Assembly: GCF_040732315.1 (NCBI RefSeq)
Contig: NZ_CP160388.1
Location: forward strand, 1,575,501 to 1,639,500
DNA from: Oryzisolibacter sp. LB2S
GTDB lineage: Bacteria; Pseudomonadota; Gammaproteobacteria; Burkholderiales; Burkholderiaceae_C
Direction of reading: 5' to 3'
Length of the DNA: 64,000 nt
Numbering within the stretch: the first letter of the stretch is position 1; each line of letters opens with the position of its first letter. The notes below the pieces were generated by a model. It made no database searches, had not been told where the DNA came from, and saw only the letters and a program-made list of their open reading frames with translations. Shown here piece by piece: positions 1 through 10,306 of this stretch. The position numbers and the translations under genes are program-made.

Positions 1-1014
1 GCGGGGCAGGGCGCGCTGTTCGAGCAGTTTCTGCGCCTGAAGGCGCAGCTGGAGGCGGAGGGCCTGTTCGACGCCGCGCGCAAGCGGGCGCTGCCGGCCA
101 TGCCGCGCGGCATAGGGCTGGTCACCTCGCCGGGCGCGGCCGCACTGCACGATGTGGTGACGGCGCTGCGCCGGCGCGTGCCGCATATCCCCGTGGTGCT
201 GGTGCCGGCCCTGGTGCAGGGCACGCAGGCGCCGGCGTCCATCGTCGATGCACTATCAAAACTGTATCTGCTTGCGCAGGGCCAGAGCGCATTGGGTGGC
301 AATTTGACTGCCAATCGAGATGCGCCGCCCGCCATCGACGTCATCCTGCTGGTGCGCGGCGGCGGCTCCATCGAGGACCTGTGGGCCTTCAACGACGAGC
401 GCGTGGCCCGCGCCATCGTGCAAAGCCCCGTGCCGCTGATCAGCGGCGTGGGCCATGAGACCGACTTCACCATCGCCGACTTCTGCGCCGATCTGCGCGC
501 GCCCACGCCCACGGCCGCGGCCGAGATGGTCAGCGAGCCGCGCGCGACCTGGCTGGGCGCGCTCGATCTGCTCGCCGGGCGGCTGCAGGATGGCCTGCAG
601 CGCCAGGTCGACCTGCGCCACCAGCGCCTGGACCAGGCCGCCCAGCGCCTGGGCCGGCCCTCGGGCCTGGTCGCGCGCCAGCAGCTGCGGCTGGGCGGCA
701 TGGCCCAGCGTATGCGCCATGGTTTACTCCTGAAAATGCAGCGCCTTGCGCAATCTCATCAAGCGCTGGAGGCCAAGTTGCCTCATGTCGTGCAGCGCGG
801 CTTGGCGCAGCAGCGGGAGCGGCTCGAGCGTGCCGCGCTGCGTCTGGAGCTGCTCAACCCGCAGCTGGTGCTGCAGCGCGGCTATGCGCTGCTGACCGAC
901 ATGCAGGGCCAGCCGCTGTGCCGCGCCGACCAGGTGCGCCTGGGCGAGGCCGTGCACGCGCGCCTGGCCGAGGGTGAGCTCGACCTCACCGTAGCGCCGC
1001 GCCGGCTGCTCTAG
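1..1014 (+). CDS. xseA: Exodeoxyribonuclease VII large subunit (5' truncated by window edge)
   Basis: Large subunit of exonuclease VII, which with XseB degrades single-stranded DNA to oligonucleotides in the cytoplasm. The frame is open from base 1, and the first visible residues ([12 protein letters not shown], then [15 protein letters not shown]) match the interior of XseA, so the N-terminal OB-fold is missing from the window. The family motif [21 protein letters not shown] and the following [32 protein letters not shown] region are clear, followed by a long helical C-terminal part. Compared with E. coli XseA there are about 20 extra residues just before the RGGGS motif (around [14 protein letters not shown]). 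They coincide with a copy of a dispersed repeat, and a second copy lies in the helical region. No xseB is in the window. Function is secure; the 5' end is unknown. Confidence 0.96.
   Translation, partial: AGQGALFEQFLRLKAQLEAEGLFDAARKRALPAMPRGIGLVTSPGAAALHDVVTALRRRVPHIPVVLVPALVQGTQAPASIVDALSKLYLLAQGQSALGGNLTANRDAPPAIDVILLVRGGGSIEDLWAFNDERVARAIVQSPVPLISGVGHETDFTIADFCADLRAPTPTAAAEMVSEPRATWLGALDLLAGRLQDGLQRQVDLRHQRLDQAAQRLGRPSGLVARQQLRLGGMAQRMRHGLLLKMQRLAQSHQALEAKLPHVVQRGLAQQRERLERAALRLELLNPQLVLQRGYALLTDMQGQPLCRADQVRLGEAVHARLAEGELDLTVAPRRLL
253..312 (+). repeat. Dispersed ~60 bp Comamonadaceae-type element, copy 1, inside xseA
   Basis: The segment has the same layout as other copies in the window: a CTATCAAAA-like lead, CTGCTTGCGC, an AGCGC inverted arm about 12 bases later, then AATTTGAC. 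It is read in frame as about 20 residues absent from E. coli XseA. Similarity was judged by eye. Confidence 0.55.
724..785 (+). repeat. Dispersed ~60 bp element, copy 2, inside xseA
   Basis: Contains CTTGCGC, ATCAAGCGCTGGAGGCCAA and a GTTG tail in the same order as the other copies. It lies in the C-terminal helical region and keeps the frame open. Confidence 0.55.
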
Positions 1015-1153
1015 CGCGGCCCAATCCCGCACGGCAGGGCAGGGGTCGGGCGGACTGGAAGCGCGCTGTGCTATTACTTTCTACAATGCCAGCTGTCCCG
1101 TCACTGTGCGCAGCGGCGGCCCTCCCTCAACACAACCCACGAAGGACTTGACC

Positions 1154-1735
1154 ATGGAACACCAACTGCCAGCTCTGCCCTACGCCATCGACGCCCTGGC
1201 CCCGCACTACAGCCAGGAAACGCTGGAGTACCACCACGGCAAGCACCACAACGCCTACGTGGTGAACCTGAACAACCTGCAGAAGGGCACCGAGTTCGAG
1301 AGCATGACGCTCGAGGAGATCGTCAAGAAGTCCAGCGGCGGCATCTACAACAACGCCGCGCAGATCTGGAACCACACCTTCTTCTGGAACTGCATGACGC
1401 CCAACGGCGGCGGCGAGCCCACGGGCGCGCTGGCCGCGGCGATTGCCGCCAAGTGGGGCAGCTACGCCGCCTTCAAGGAGGCCTTTGTGAAGTCCGCCGT
1501 GGGCAACTTCGGCTCGGGCTGGACCTGGCTGGTCAAGAAGGCCGACGGTAGCGTGGACATCGTCAACACCGGCGCCGCCGGCACGCCCCTGACCACGGCC
1601 GACAAGGCCCTGCTCACGGTGGACGTGTGGGAGCATGCCTACTACATCGACTACCGCAACCTGCGTCAGAAGTTCGTCGAGACCTTCCTCGACAAGCTCG
1701 TGAACTGGAAGTTTGCCGAAGCCAACTTCGCCTGA
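1154..1735 (+). CDS. sodB: Superoxide dismutase [Fe]
   Basis: Converts superoxide to oxygen and hydrogen peroxide in the cytoplasm. The product has 193 residues, the usual length. Metal ligands are visible at His27 (EYHHGKHH), His74 (QIWNHTFFW), Asp157 and His161 ([13 protein letters not shown]). Gln70 just before WNH is the hallmark of the iron enzyme, as opposed to manganese enzymes. The ATG at 1154 is preceded by an AAGGAC-like ribosome binding site; an upstream in-frame GTG at 1106 would add 16 non-conserved residues and was not chosen. It is a single transcription unit with its own terminator. A TACAAT -10-like hexamer lies at 1082-1087 with no convincing -35. Confidence 0.98.
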   Translation: MEHQLPALPYAIDALAPHYSQETLEYHHGKHHNAYVVNLNNLQKGTEFESMTLEEIVKKSSGGIYNNAAQIWNHTFFWNCMTPNGGGEPTGALAAAIAAKWGSYAAFKEAFVKSAVGNFGSGWTWLVKKADGSVDIVNTGAAGTPLTTADKALLTVDVWEHAYYIDYRNLRQKFVETFLDKLVNWKFAEANFA

Positions 1736-1777
1736 TGCCAGGGGCGCCCGCACGGGCGCCGTCCGCACCATGGCCCG

Positions 1778-1809
1778 GGGCCTGGAGGTTTACCTCCAGG
1801 CCCTTTTTT
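1778..1809 (+). terminator. Rho-independent terminator of sodB
   Basis: Perfect 11-bp stem (1778-1788 with 1793-1803), TTTA loop, then six T residues. Confidence 0.93.
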
Positions 1810-1823
1810 GTGGGTCGGCTGTC

Positions 1824-1897
1824 AGTCTTCTATAAGACTTGAAAATAAATCGTCCAATTGAGCGGCAAATTTTTGCAATGCGATATTCGATTGCAAA
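1824..1897 (+). promoter_or_regulatory. Two inverted repeats upstream of monomeric IDH (candidate operators)
   Basis: In the AT-rich leader of the downstream IDH gene there are two dyads. The first, 1824-1839, has arms AGTCTT/AAGACT around CTAT. The second, 1872-1897, has arms TTTGCAAT/ATTGCAAA with a 10-nt spacer. Both are seen directly. The half-site TTTGCAA resembles those bound by RamB/ScfR-type regulators of acetate metabolism, but that assignment is only an inference. Confidence 0.45.
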
Positions 1898-2012
1898 TTG
1901 CACGAATTTTCTCGGGCGACTCGCGCACAATCGGGGGCTGTCACATCGGATGACGGCGCGCGGCCGCCCGTCGGCAACGCAAGACCCTTGTTTTTGTTAC
2001 CAGAGAGACGAA

Positions 2013-4250
<2,238 letters not shown>

Positions 4251-4265
4251 CGTGGTGAGGTACGT

Positions 4266-4289
4266 CTCCCCACTGTCTGCGGTGGGGAG
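4266..4289 (+). terminator. Hairpin downstream of monomeric IDH (weak terminator)
   Basis: 8-bp perfect stem CTCCCCAC/GTGGGGAG 16 bases after the stop codon, without a T-run. It could be a 3' stabilising hairpin or a Rho-assisted end. The rest of 4290-4541 contains no gene that I can support, only the PEP-CTERM promoter region. Confidence 0.4.
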
Positions 4290-4385
4290 GCTCCGGCGGC
4301 TGTGTGAGGTAAAAGGAAACGGCGAGCAAGCTCCACCGTTCAATCCGGACCGCCTTCCGTTCCGTAGTCGAATGGGCCGGGTAAG

Positions 4386-4402
4386 TGTCGGAAAATTTTA
4401 CA
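4386..4402 (+). promoter_or_regulatory. 17-bp TGTCGG-N5-TTTACA motif (candidate enhancer site), copy 1
   Basis: TGTCGGAAAATTTTACA. The same TGTCGG-N5-TTTACA pattern occurs at 5577-5593 and 5644-5660. This copy ends 74 bases before the sigma-54-like promoter of the downstream PEP-CTERM gene. It is a candidate binding site for a sigma-54 activator such as PrsR, which is known to control PEP-CTERM genes in some Betaproteobacteria. Confidence 0.6.
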
Positions 4403-4475
4403 GGCACCGCCGCCACCTGATTTGCATCACGAAAAAACTCTTTTAATACAATAACTTGGGTTCTTATTGCGTGGC

Positions 4476-4491
4476 TGGCACGATATCTGCT
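4476..4491 (+). promoter_or_regulatory. Sigma-54 (-24/-12) promoter of first PEP-CTERM gene
   Basis: TGGCACG-ATAT-CTGCT fits the sigma-54 consensus TGGCACG-N4-TTGCW at all but one conserved position, with correct GG-to-GC spacing. The start codon lies about 50 bases downstream. A weak IHF-like CAATAACTTG precedes it by 18 bases. Confidence 0.72.
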
Positions 4492-4541
4492 TATCTCTTG
4501 GTGAAGGGTTCATTGTTCAAATTCACCAGGAGGAGTGGAAA

Positions 4542-5435
4542 ATGCTGAAAACCAAACTTGCTTCGGTCGCTGCTGCTGCAGTCCTGTCGCTCGGCGTCAT
4601 GGGGTCCGTTCAGGCCGATCCCTTGACCATCATCAGTGGTGGCTTCAAGTTCACCATTGACAACTACGACTCGGGCACTACGCGGTACCCCAATGGCGCC
4701 CCCGTCTGCAACACGGTTGCGTCCTGCGACACTGCTGCTGGAATCAACAAGGCGCCGGGCTCCGTGGGTTCCGTCAACACCAGTGCCGACACCATGGGTA
4801 TCTTCTCCGTGGCCCTGATTACGCGTATTTCGGACAATACGGTCTTCTGGCAGAAGGGCACAGACGGATATCTCACCGGGGTTTTTGGCAATTTGATGGA
4901 CCATGAGGTGAACGCCGGCTGCATCGGTACCTCCTGCGTAACTTCGGCCAATTCCGTTGGTGGTACCTGGGCGCTGTACATGAACAACGTCGACTACGAT
5001 CCCACGCTGGGTCCGCTGGTCGGCCCTGGCAAGGATCTGAATGCCCTGACGTACCCCGGCATCACCGGTGGCACCCTGTGGCTGTCGGGTGTATTTGGTA
5101 CAGGTGCCATTGCTGGCGACACCACCACGACCTACACGTCGACCTACAACACCGCCACCCTGGCAGGTGGTGGTCAGGCCTATCTGGATGTTACCGGCGG
5201 CAGCGCGAAGAACCAGTTCGACACCAATGGCCTGACCGACTTGAACGGCAACAAGCACGACCTGTTCATGGACATCACCTTCAACGACGCCGATGGCAAG
5301 GCCAGCAGCATTGGTTGGACGGTGACTTCCGCCGGCCAGATCAAGGGCAATGCGGTTCCCGAGCCCGGTACCATGGCCCTGGCCGGCCTGGCCCTGCTGG
5401 GTGCGGGTCTCGCCTCTCGCCGCCGCAAGGCCTGA
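4542..5435 (+). CDS. PEP-CTERM sorting domain protein (tandem paralog 1)
   Basis: Exported protein of 297 residues. Residues 1-25 form a Sec signal peptide (MLKTKLASVAAAAVLSLGVM, cleaved after VQA). The C-terminus carries the PEP-CTERM tag: VPEPGT, then a hydrophobic helix (MALAGLALLGAGL), then SRRRKA. Such tags are recognised by exosortase (not in this window), and these proteins are linked to extracellular polysaccharide and floc formation. The middle, about 230 residues rich in Gly, Thr, Asp and Asn, matches no enzyme I know. It has two Cys pairs (PVCNTVASC and GCIGTSC) that could form disulfides outside the cell. A strong AGGAGG-like RBS precedes the ATG at 4542. Transcription probably starts from a sigma-54-type promoter. 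The specific role is unknown; the sorting class is certain. Confidence 0.93.
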   Translation: MLKTKLASVAAAAVLSLGVMGSVQADPLTIISGGFKFTIDNYDSGTTRYPNGAPVCNTVASCDTAAGINKAPGSVGSVNTSADTMGIFSVALITRISDNTVFWQKGTDGYLTGVFGNLMDHEVNAGCIGTSCVTSANSVGGTWALYMNNVDYDPTLGPLVGPGKDLNALTYPGITGGTLWLSGVFGTGAIAGDTTTTYTSTYNTATLAGGGQAYLDVTGGSAKNQFDTNGLTDLNGNKHDLFMDITFNDADGKASSIGWTVTSAGQIKGNAVPEPGTMALAGLALLGAGLASRRRKA

Positions 5436-5487
5436 GTGTGTTGTGCTGGGTGGGGCGTCTCCGGCGCCACCACCCGGACACCGGGCG

Positions 5488-5519
5488 AGGTCGGCCACCT
5501 GTTAGGGGCCGGCCTTTTT
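5488..5519 (+). terminator. Terminator of first PEP-CTERM gene
   Basis: 9-bp stem (5488-5496 with 5507-5515, one G-T pair) followed by five T residues. Confidence 0.85.
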
Positions 5520-5576
5520 GTTTGGGTGCGCATTGTCTACCCCGAGAACGTGGTGCTGGAGTGTCACGAATCGATG

Positions 5577-5593
5577 TGTCGGGATTTTTTACA
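5577..5593 (+). promoter_or_regulatory. 17-bp TGTCGG-N5-TTTACA motif, copy 2
   Basis: TGTCGGGATTTTTTACA, the distal of two copies upstream of the second PEP-CTERM gene, 67 bases before the proximal copy. Confidence 0.55.
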
Positions 5594-5643
5594 CGTCCAA
5601 CCCAGGGGTGTAATGCGATCCATGGCTATCTGGGCTGTACGAG

Positions 5644-5660
5644 TGTCGGAGAACTTTACA
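5644..5660 (+). promoter_or_regulatory. 17-bp TGTCGG-N5-TTTACA motif, copy 3
   Basis: TGTCGGAGAACTTTACA. It ends 74 bases before the sigma-54-like promoter at 5734, exactly the distance seen for copy 1 and the first paralog. Confidence 0.6.
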
Positions 5661-5733
5661 GTGTCTTGTCAGCCTGACTAGGGGTTTGGAGAATCTCCTT
5701 TAATTTCATGAGGTTGGCGGTTACTCACTTCGT

Positions 5734-5749
5734 TGGCATAGTACCTGCT
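5734..5749 (+). promoter_or_regulatory. Sigma-54 (-24/-12) promoter of second PEP-CTERM gene
   Basis: TGGCATA-GTAC-CTGCT has the right GG-to-GC spacing and lies at the same place relative to the 17-bp motif as in the first paralog. The remainder of 5436-5800 contains no supported gene. Confidence 0.65.
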
Positions 5750-5800
5750 TGTAGGTGACTGAAACGGCTCTTGGCCCCGTTTCATTACAAGGAGTGGGAA

Positions 5801-6685
5801 ATGCTGAAATTGCAACTTGCCTCTTTGGCCGCCGCCGCGGCCCTGTCGGTCGGTGTCATGGGTTCCGTGCAGGCGGGACCGCTGACCCTGATCAGTGGTG
5901 ACTTCAAGTTCACCATTGACAACTATGACTCGGGTACCACCAAGTACCCTAATGGGACGCCCGTCTGCAATAGTGTTGGGTCATGTGACAGTGTTGCGGG
6001 CATTGCCCCGGCTCCGGGCTCGGTGGGTTCCAGCAACCCCAGTGCCGATACCATGGGTATCTTCTCGGTGGCTCAGATCTCGCGCATTTCGGATGGGTCT
6101 GTGTTCTGGCAGAAGGGCCCGGGTGAATATCTCACCGGTGTTTTTGGCAATTTGCAAGACCACTACGTGGATGCCGGCAGCATCGGGAGCTCCAACGTGA
6201 CATCGACGCGATCCGTAGGTGGAACGTGGGCACTGTGGATGAATACAGTTGATTACAATCCCGCGCTGGGGCCGTTGGCCGGGGATCTGAACGCTTTGTC
6301 GTATCCAGGTATCTCGGGGGGCACTCCGTGGCTGTCAGGTTACTTTGGGGTGGGTGTAATCGCTGCTGATGGCGCCACAACTTACACGTCGACCTACAAT
6401 ACCGACACCTTGGCTGGTGCAGGCCAGGCCTATCTGGAGGTTAACGGAGGCACCGCGCGGGCACAGTTCGATACCGACAGCTTGATCGACGCAGACGGCC
6501 ACAAGCACGACCTGTTCATGGACATCACCTTCAACGACGCCGATGGTGCAGCCAGCAACATTGGCTGGACGGTGACTTCCTCTGGTCAGATCAAGGGCAA
6601 TGCTGTGCCCGAGCCCGGCACCATGGCCCTGGCCGGCCTGGCCCTGCTGGGTGCGGGTCTGGCTTCGCGCCGCCGCAAGGCTTGA
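5801..6685 (+). CDS. PEP-CTERM sorting domain protein (tandem paralog 2)
   Basis: 294-residue paralog of the preceding gene, alike along its whole length and with an identical C-terminal sorting tag from VPEPGT to SRRRKA. It has a Sec signal peptide (MLKLQLASLAAAAALSVGVM, cleaved after VQA). The first Cys pair (PVCNSVGSC) is kept. The second pair of paralog 1 is replaced by Ser and Asn (GSIGSSN), so the two proteins probably differ by one disulfide. An AAGGAG RBS precedes the ATG at 5801. It has its own promoter and terminator, so the pair is co-regulated rather than an operon. The tandem arrangement, shared tag and shared promoter layout indicate a local duplication that included the regulatory region. 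Molecular function is unknown. Confidence 0.93.
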   Translation: MLKLQLASLAAAAALSVGVMGSVQAGPLTLISGDFKFTIDNYDSGTTKYPNGTPVCNSVGSCDSVAGIAPAPGSVGSSNPSADTMGIFSVAQISRISDGSVFWQKGPGEYLTGVFGNLQDHYVDAGSIGSSNVTSTRSVGGTWALWMNTVDYNPALGPLAGDLNALSYPGISGGTPWLSGYFGVGVIAADGATTYTSTYNTDTLAGAGQAYLEVNGGTARAQFDTDSLIDADGHKHDLFMDITFNDADGAASNIGWTVTSSGQIKGNAVPEPGTMALAGLALLGAGLASRRRKA

Positions 6686-6728
6686 GTGCTGGCATGGGTG
6701 GGACGTCCGCTCCCACCCAATCACCGAC

Positions 6729-6766
6729 AAAGCCGGTCACCTGTACGGGTGACCGGCTTTTGGTTT
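6729..6766. terminator. Bidirectional terminator between PEP-CTERM paralog 2 and DUF192 gene
   Basis: 13-bp perfect stem (6729-6741 with 6748-6760), T-rich on the plus strand after it, and TTT on the minus side. It lies between convergent genes. Confidence 0.88.
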
Positions 6767-6774
6767 TGCGGAAG

Positions 6775-7260
6775 CTACTTTTTCTGGAAAACCGCTCCCC
6801 CAAGCCGGGCTCCGGCCTTGATCCCGCGCTTGGCAAACCAGCCCTGGTTCATCTCCAGCACATAGCGCACGGGCCTGGCAGAGCAATGCGAGGCTTCGCT
6901 CAGGGGCTGCATGTCCGCCAGATTCACGATCGTGCCATCGTCGGCCACAAAGGCCGCGGTGAGCGGCAGCGGTGTGTTCTTCATCCAGAAGCATTGCGTG
7001 GCCGGCTGCTCGAATATGAACAGCATGCCCTCGTGCTGGGGCATCTGGCGGCGCATCATCAGGCCGGTTGACCGCTGTTGCGGCGTGGCCGCTACCTGTG
7101 CCTGGATGCGGTACATACCGGCGGTGAGCTCCACTCGTTGTAGGTTCAACTGCGGTCCATCCTGCGCCCATGTATTGCCGCAAAGGTTGACGCAGAGGGC
7201 GAGCAGGGCGAGTGTCTGGGGCAGGCGCAAGCGGGACAGGGCGGGAGTGCTGAGCTTCAT
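6775..7260 (-). CDS. DUF192 family exported protein
   Basis: 161-residue protein with an N-terminal signal peptide (MKLSTPALSRLRLPQTLALL..., cleaved near WAQ) and a complete DUF192 domain: RSTGLMMRR, GMLFIFEQP, CFWMKNTPLPL, IVNLADMQPLSE, YVLEMNQGWFAKRGIKAGA. The family is small and periplasmic or lipoprotein-like; its biochemical role is not settled. The ATG at 7260 is chosen because the frame upstream lacks a signal-like sequence. It is divergent from icd with 135 bases between the start codons. Confidence 0.9.
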   Translation of the reverse strand: MKLSTPALSRLRLPQTLALLALCVNLCGNTWAQDGPQLNLQRVELTAGMYRIQAQVAATPQQRSTGLMMRRQMPQHEGMLFIFEQPATQCFWMKNTPLPLTAAFVADDGTIVNLADMQPLSEASHCSARPVRYVLEMNQGWFAKRGIKAGARLGGAVFQKK

Positions 7261-7395
7261 GGGCGGAAATCGGTCGATGCCTGGGCGGGTAGTTGATCCT
7301 ATTGTGCAGGCTTGTGCGCGTCGCCCGGGCCATAGGTGGAGGCTAGAATCATTTTTGGCTTTTGCCTCCGGCAATCACGATTGGAGACCCACTAC

Positions 7396-8658
<1,263 letters not shown>

Positions 8659-8684
8659 TCTGCCGCAGGCGGGACAATGGTTGC

Positions 8685-9185
8685 ATGAACCCATCCAGAG
8701 TCCTGCTGATCGTCTATCACTCGCTGACGGGCGGCACGCGCCAGATGGCCGATGCGGCCGCTGCCGGCGCCGCCAGCGAGAGCGATGTGGCCGTGCACCT
8801 GCTGCACGCGGCGCAGGTGGGGCCGGCCGATGTGCTTGCGGCCCAGGGCTATCTGTTTGCCACGCCCGAAAACCTCGCGGCCATGAGCGGCCAGCTCAAG
8901 GACTTCTTCGACCGCTGCTACTACCCCGCGCTCGACCGCATCAATGGCCGCCCCTACGCCAGCCTGATCTGCGCCGGCAGCGACGGGCAGAACGCGGCGC
9001 GGCAGATCGCGCGCATCGCCACGGGCTGGCGCCTCAAGGAGGTGGCCGAGCCGCTCATCGTGTGTACCCATGCCCAGACGCCCGAGGCCATTCTTGCCCC
9101 CAAGCAGATCGGCGCCGAGGATCTGGAGCGTTGCCGCGCACTGGGCGAGGCGATGGCGACGGGTCTGGCGCTGGGCGTCTTTTAG
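8685..9185 (+). CDS. Flavodoxin family protein (NAD(P)H-dependent oxidoreductase-like)
   Basis: 166 residues. It begins with a beta strand and an FMN phosphate-binding-like loop, LLIVYHSLTGGTRQMADAAA. Later come QGYLFATPENLAAMSGQLKDFFDRCYYP and YASLICAGSDGQNAARQI, typical of flavodoxin-fold reductases. It probably binds FMN and works in the cytoplasm; partner and substrate are unknown. It begins 26 bases after icd on the same strand and may be co-transcribed. The ATG at 8685 is favoured because the fold starts right after it. Confidence 0.85.
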   Translation: MNPSRVLLIVYHSLTGGTRQMADAAAAGAASESDVAVHLLHAAQVGPADVLAAQGYLFATPENLAAMSGQLKDFFDRCYYPALDRINGRPYASLICAGSDGQNAARQIARIATGWRLKEVAEPLIVCTHAQTPEAILAPKQIGAEDLERCRALGEAMATGLALGVF

Positions 9186-9207
9186 GTAACTGTAGCTGGG
9201 CCTTGCT

Positions 9208-10179
9208 TCAATCGCGCCGCTGGTTCGGGGCCTTGTTCCCGAACCAGTCCTGCAGATGCTCGACCAGGCATTGCACGGCCCGGGGCACGCGTGGTGCCCA
9301 GGGGCGTATGGCGAAGATGCGTCCGCCGAAGAAGCCCTGGGGTTGCCAGTCGGGCAGCACGGGCACGAGTCGGCGGCTGTCCTGCGGCTGCACGCTGGCG
9401 CTGAAGTCCGGCAGCAGCGCAATGCCCAGGCCGGCCAGCGCGGCCTCGCGCAGCGCCTCGCTGTTGTTGGCCTTCAGGGGCCCCTGCACCGGCACATGGC
9501 ACAGCTCGGGCGCCTTGCGCGGGTGCTCGCGCATCAATGTCCAGTTCTGCACGCTGATGCTGCCGCGCAGATAGACGAGGCAGTCATGCTCCGCGAGCTC
9601 GCGCGGATGGGCGGGCGTGCCGCGGCGCTCCAGATAGCCGGGGCTGGCCACCAGCATGGCCCGGGTTTCGCACAGCAGCCAGGCCACATAGGTCTCGGGC
9701 GGCTGGTGGCTGTGGCGTATGGCCAGGTCATAGCCCTCCTGGGCGAGGTTGTTCAGCTTGTCGTTCAGATCCAGTTCGACGCGCACCTGCGGGTACTCGA
9801 GCAGGAAGGCGGAAAGTGCCGGCAACACATGCTGGCGCCCCAGTGCCACCGGGGCCGTCATGCGCACCAGGCCCCGTGGCGTGCTGGCCAGGTCGCGGAT
9901 GGCGGCGTAGCTTTGCTCGATCTGGGCAAACGATGGCGCCGTGTCGTCCACCAGTTGTTGCCCCGCGGCGGTGAGCGCCACGGCGCGCGTGGTGCGCTGC
10001 ACCAGCGGCACGCCCGTGGCGCGCTCCAGCGCCGCGATGCGCTGGCTGACCGTGGCCTTGGAGATGCCCAGGCGGCGGGCGGCCTGGGTGTAGCTGCGCG
10101 TCTGGCCTATCACCAGCAGCAGGTGCAGGTCGGCAAGCACGGGCAGCTTGCTCAATGTGGTGGCGGATTCCTGTGTCAT
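9208..10179 (-). CDS. LysR family transcriptional regulator
   Basis: 323 residues with an N-terminal winged helix-turn-helix (SYTQAARRLGISKATVSQRIAALE) and a C-terminal periplasmic-binding-like effector domain. The subfamily features (RAVALTAAGQQLV, LVRMTAPVALGRQHVLPAL, LSAFLLEYPQVRVELDL) belong to the large group that includes DmlR-like regulators. It is divergent from mmsA with 127 bases between start codons and an inverted repeat in between, so it is the likely regulator of mmsA and perhaps the GMC oxidoreductase. The effector is unknown. Confidence 0.93.
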   Translation of the reverse strand: MTQESATTLSKLPVLADLHLLLVIGQTRSYTQAARRLGISKATVSQRIAALERATGVPLVQRTTRAVALTAAGQQLVDDTAPSFAQIEQSYAAIRDLASTPRGLVRMTAPVALGRQHVLPALSAFLLEYPQVRVELDLNDKLNNLAQEGYDLAIRHSHQPPETYVAWLLCETRAMLVASPGYLERRGTPAHPRELAEHDCLVYLRGSISVQNWTLMREHPRKAPELCHVPVQGPLKANNSEALREAALAGLGIALLPDFSASVQPQDSRRLVPVLPDWQPQGFFGGRIFAIRPWAPRVPRAVQCLVEHLQDWFGNKAPNQRRD

Positions 10180-10186
10180 AGCGATT

Positions 10187-10210
10187 CATTGTTCATTTGC
10201 TCAAACAATG
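10187..10210. promoter_or_regulatory. LysR-type inverted repeat between lysR and mmsA
   Basis: CATTGTT-N10-AACAATG, a perfect 7-bp dyad containing a T-N11-A-type core. It lies 7 bases upstream of the lysR start and about 40 bases upstream of a TACACT -10-like hexamer (10251-10256) for mmsA. This is a typical position for a LysR site that represses its own gene and activates the divergent one. Confidence 0.6.
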
Positions 10211-10306
10211 TAATTGGATTTTTGGCCTTCTCAGGCGCTGGGGGGCTACCTACACTGCGGGCCATCCAAAGCCTCACAGCCTCACACCTGATTCAAGGAG
10301 ATCGAC

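Noticed and set aside
1627..1842. Short ORF overlapping the end of sodB
   Set aside because: Overlaps the conserved sodB 3' end and the terminator; no RBS or similarity.
4252..4446. Small ORF after monomeric IDH
   Set aside because: Crosses the hairpin and the upstream motif of the PEP-CTERM promoter; no coding signs.
5436..5681. Small ORF between the PEP-CTERM paralogs
   Set aside because: Crosses the terminator and both 17-bp regulatory motifs; no RBS and no similarity.
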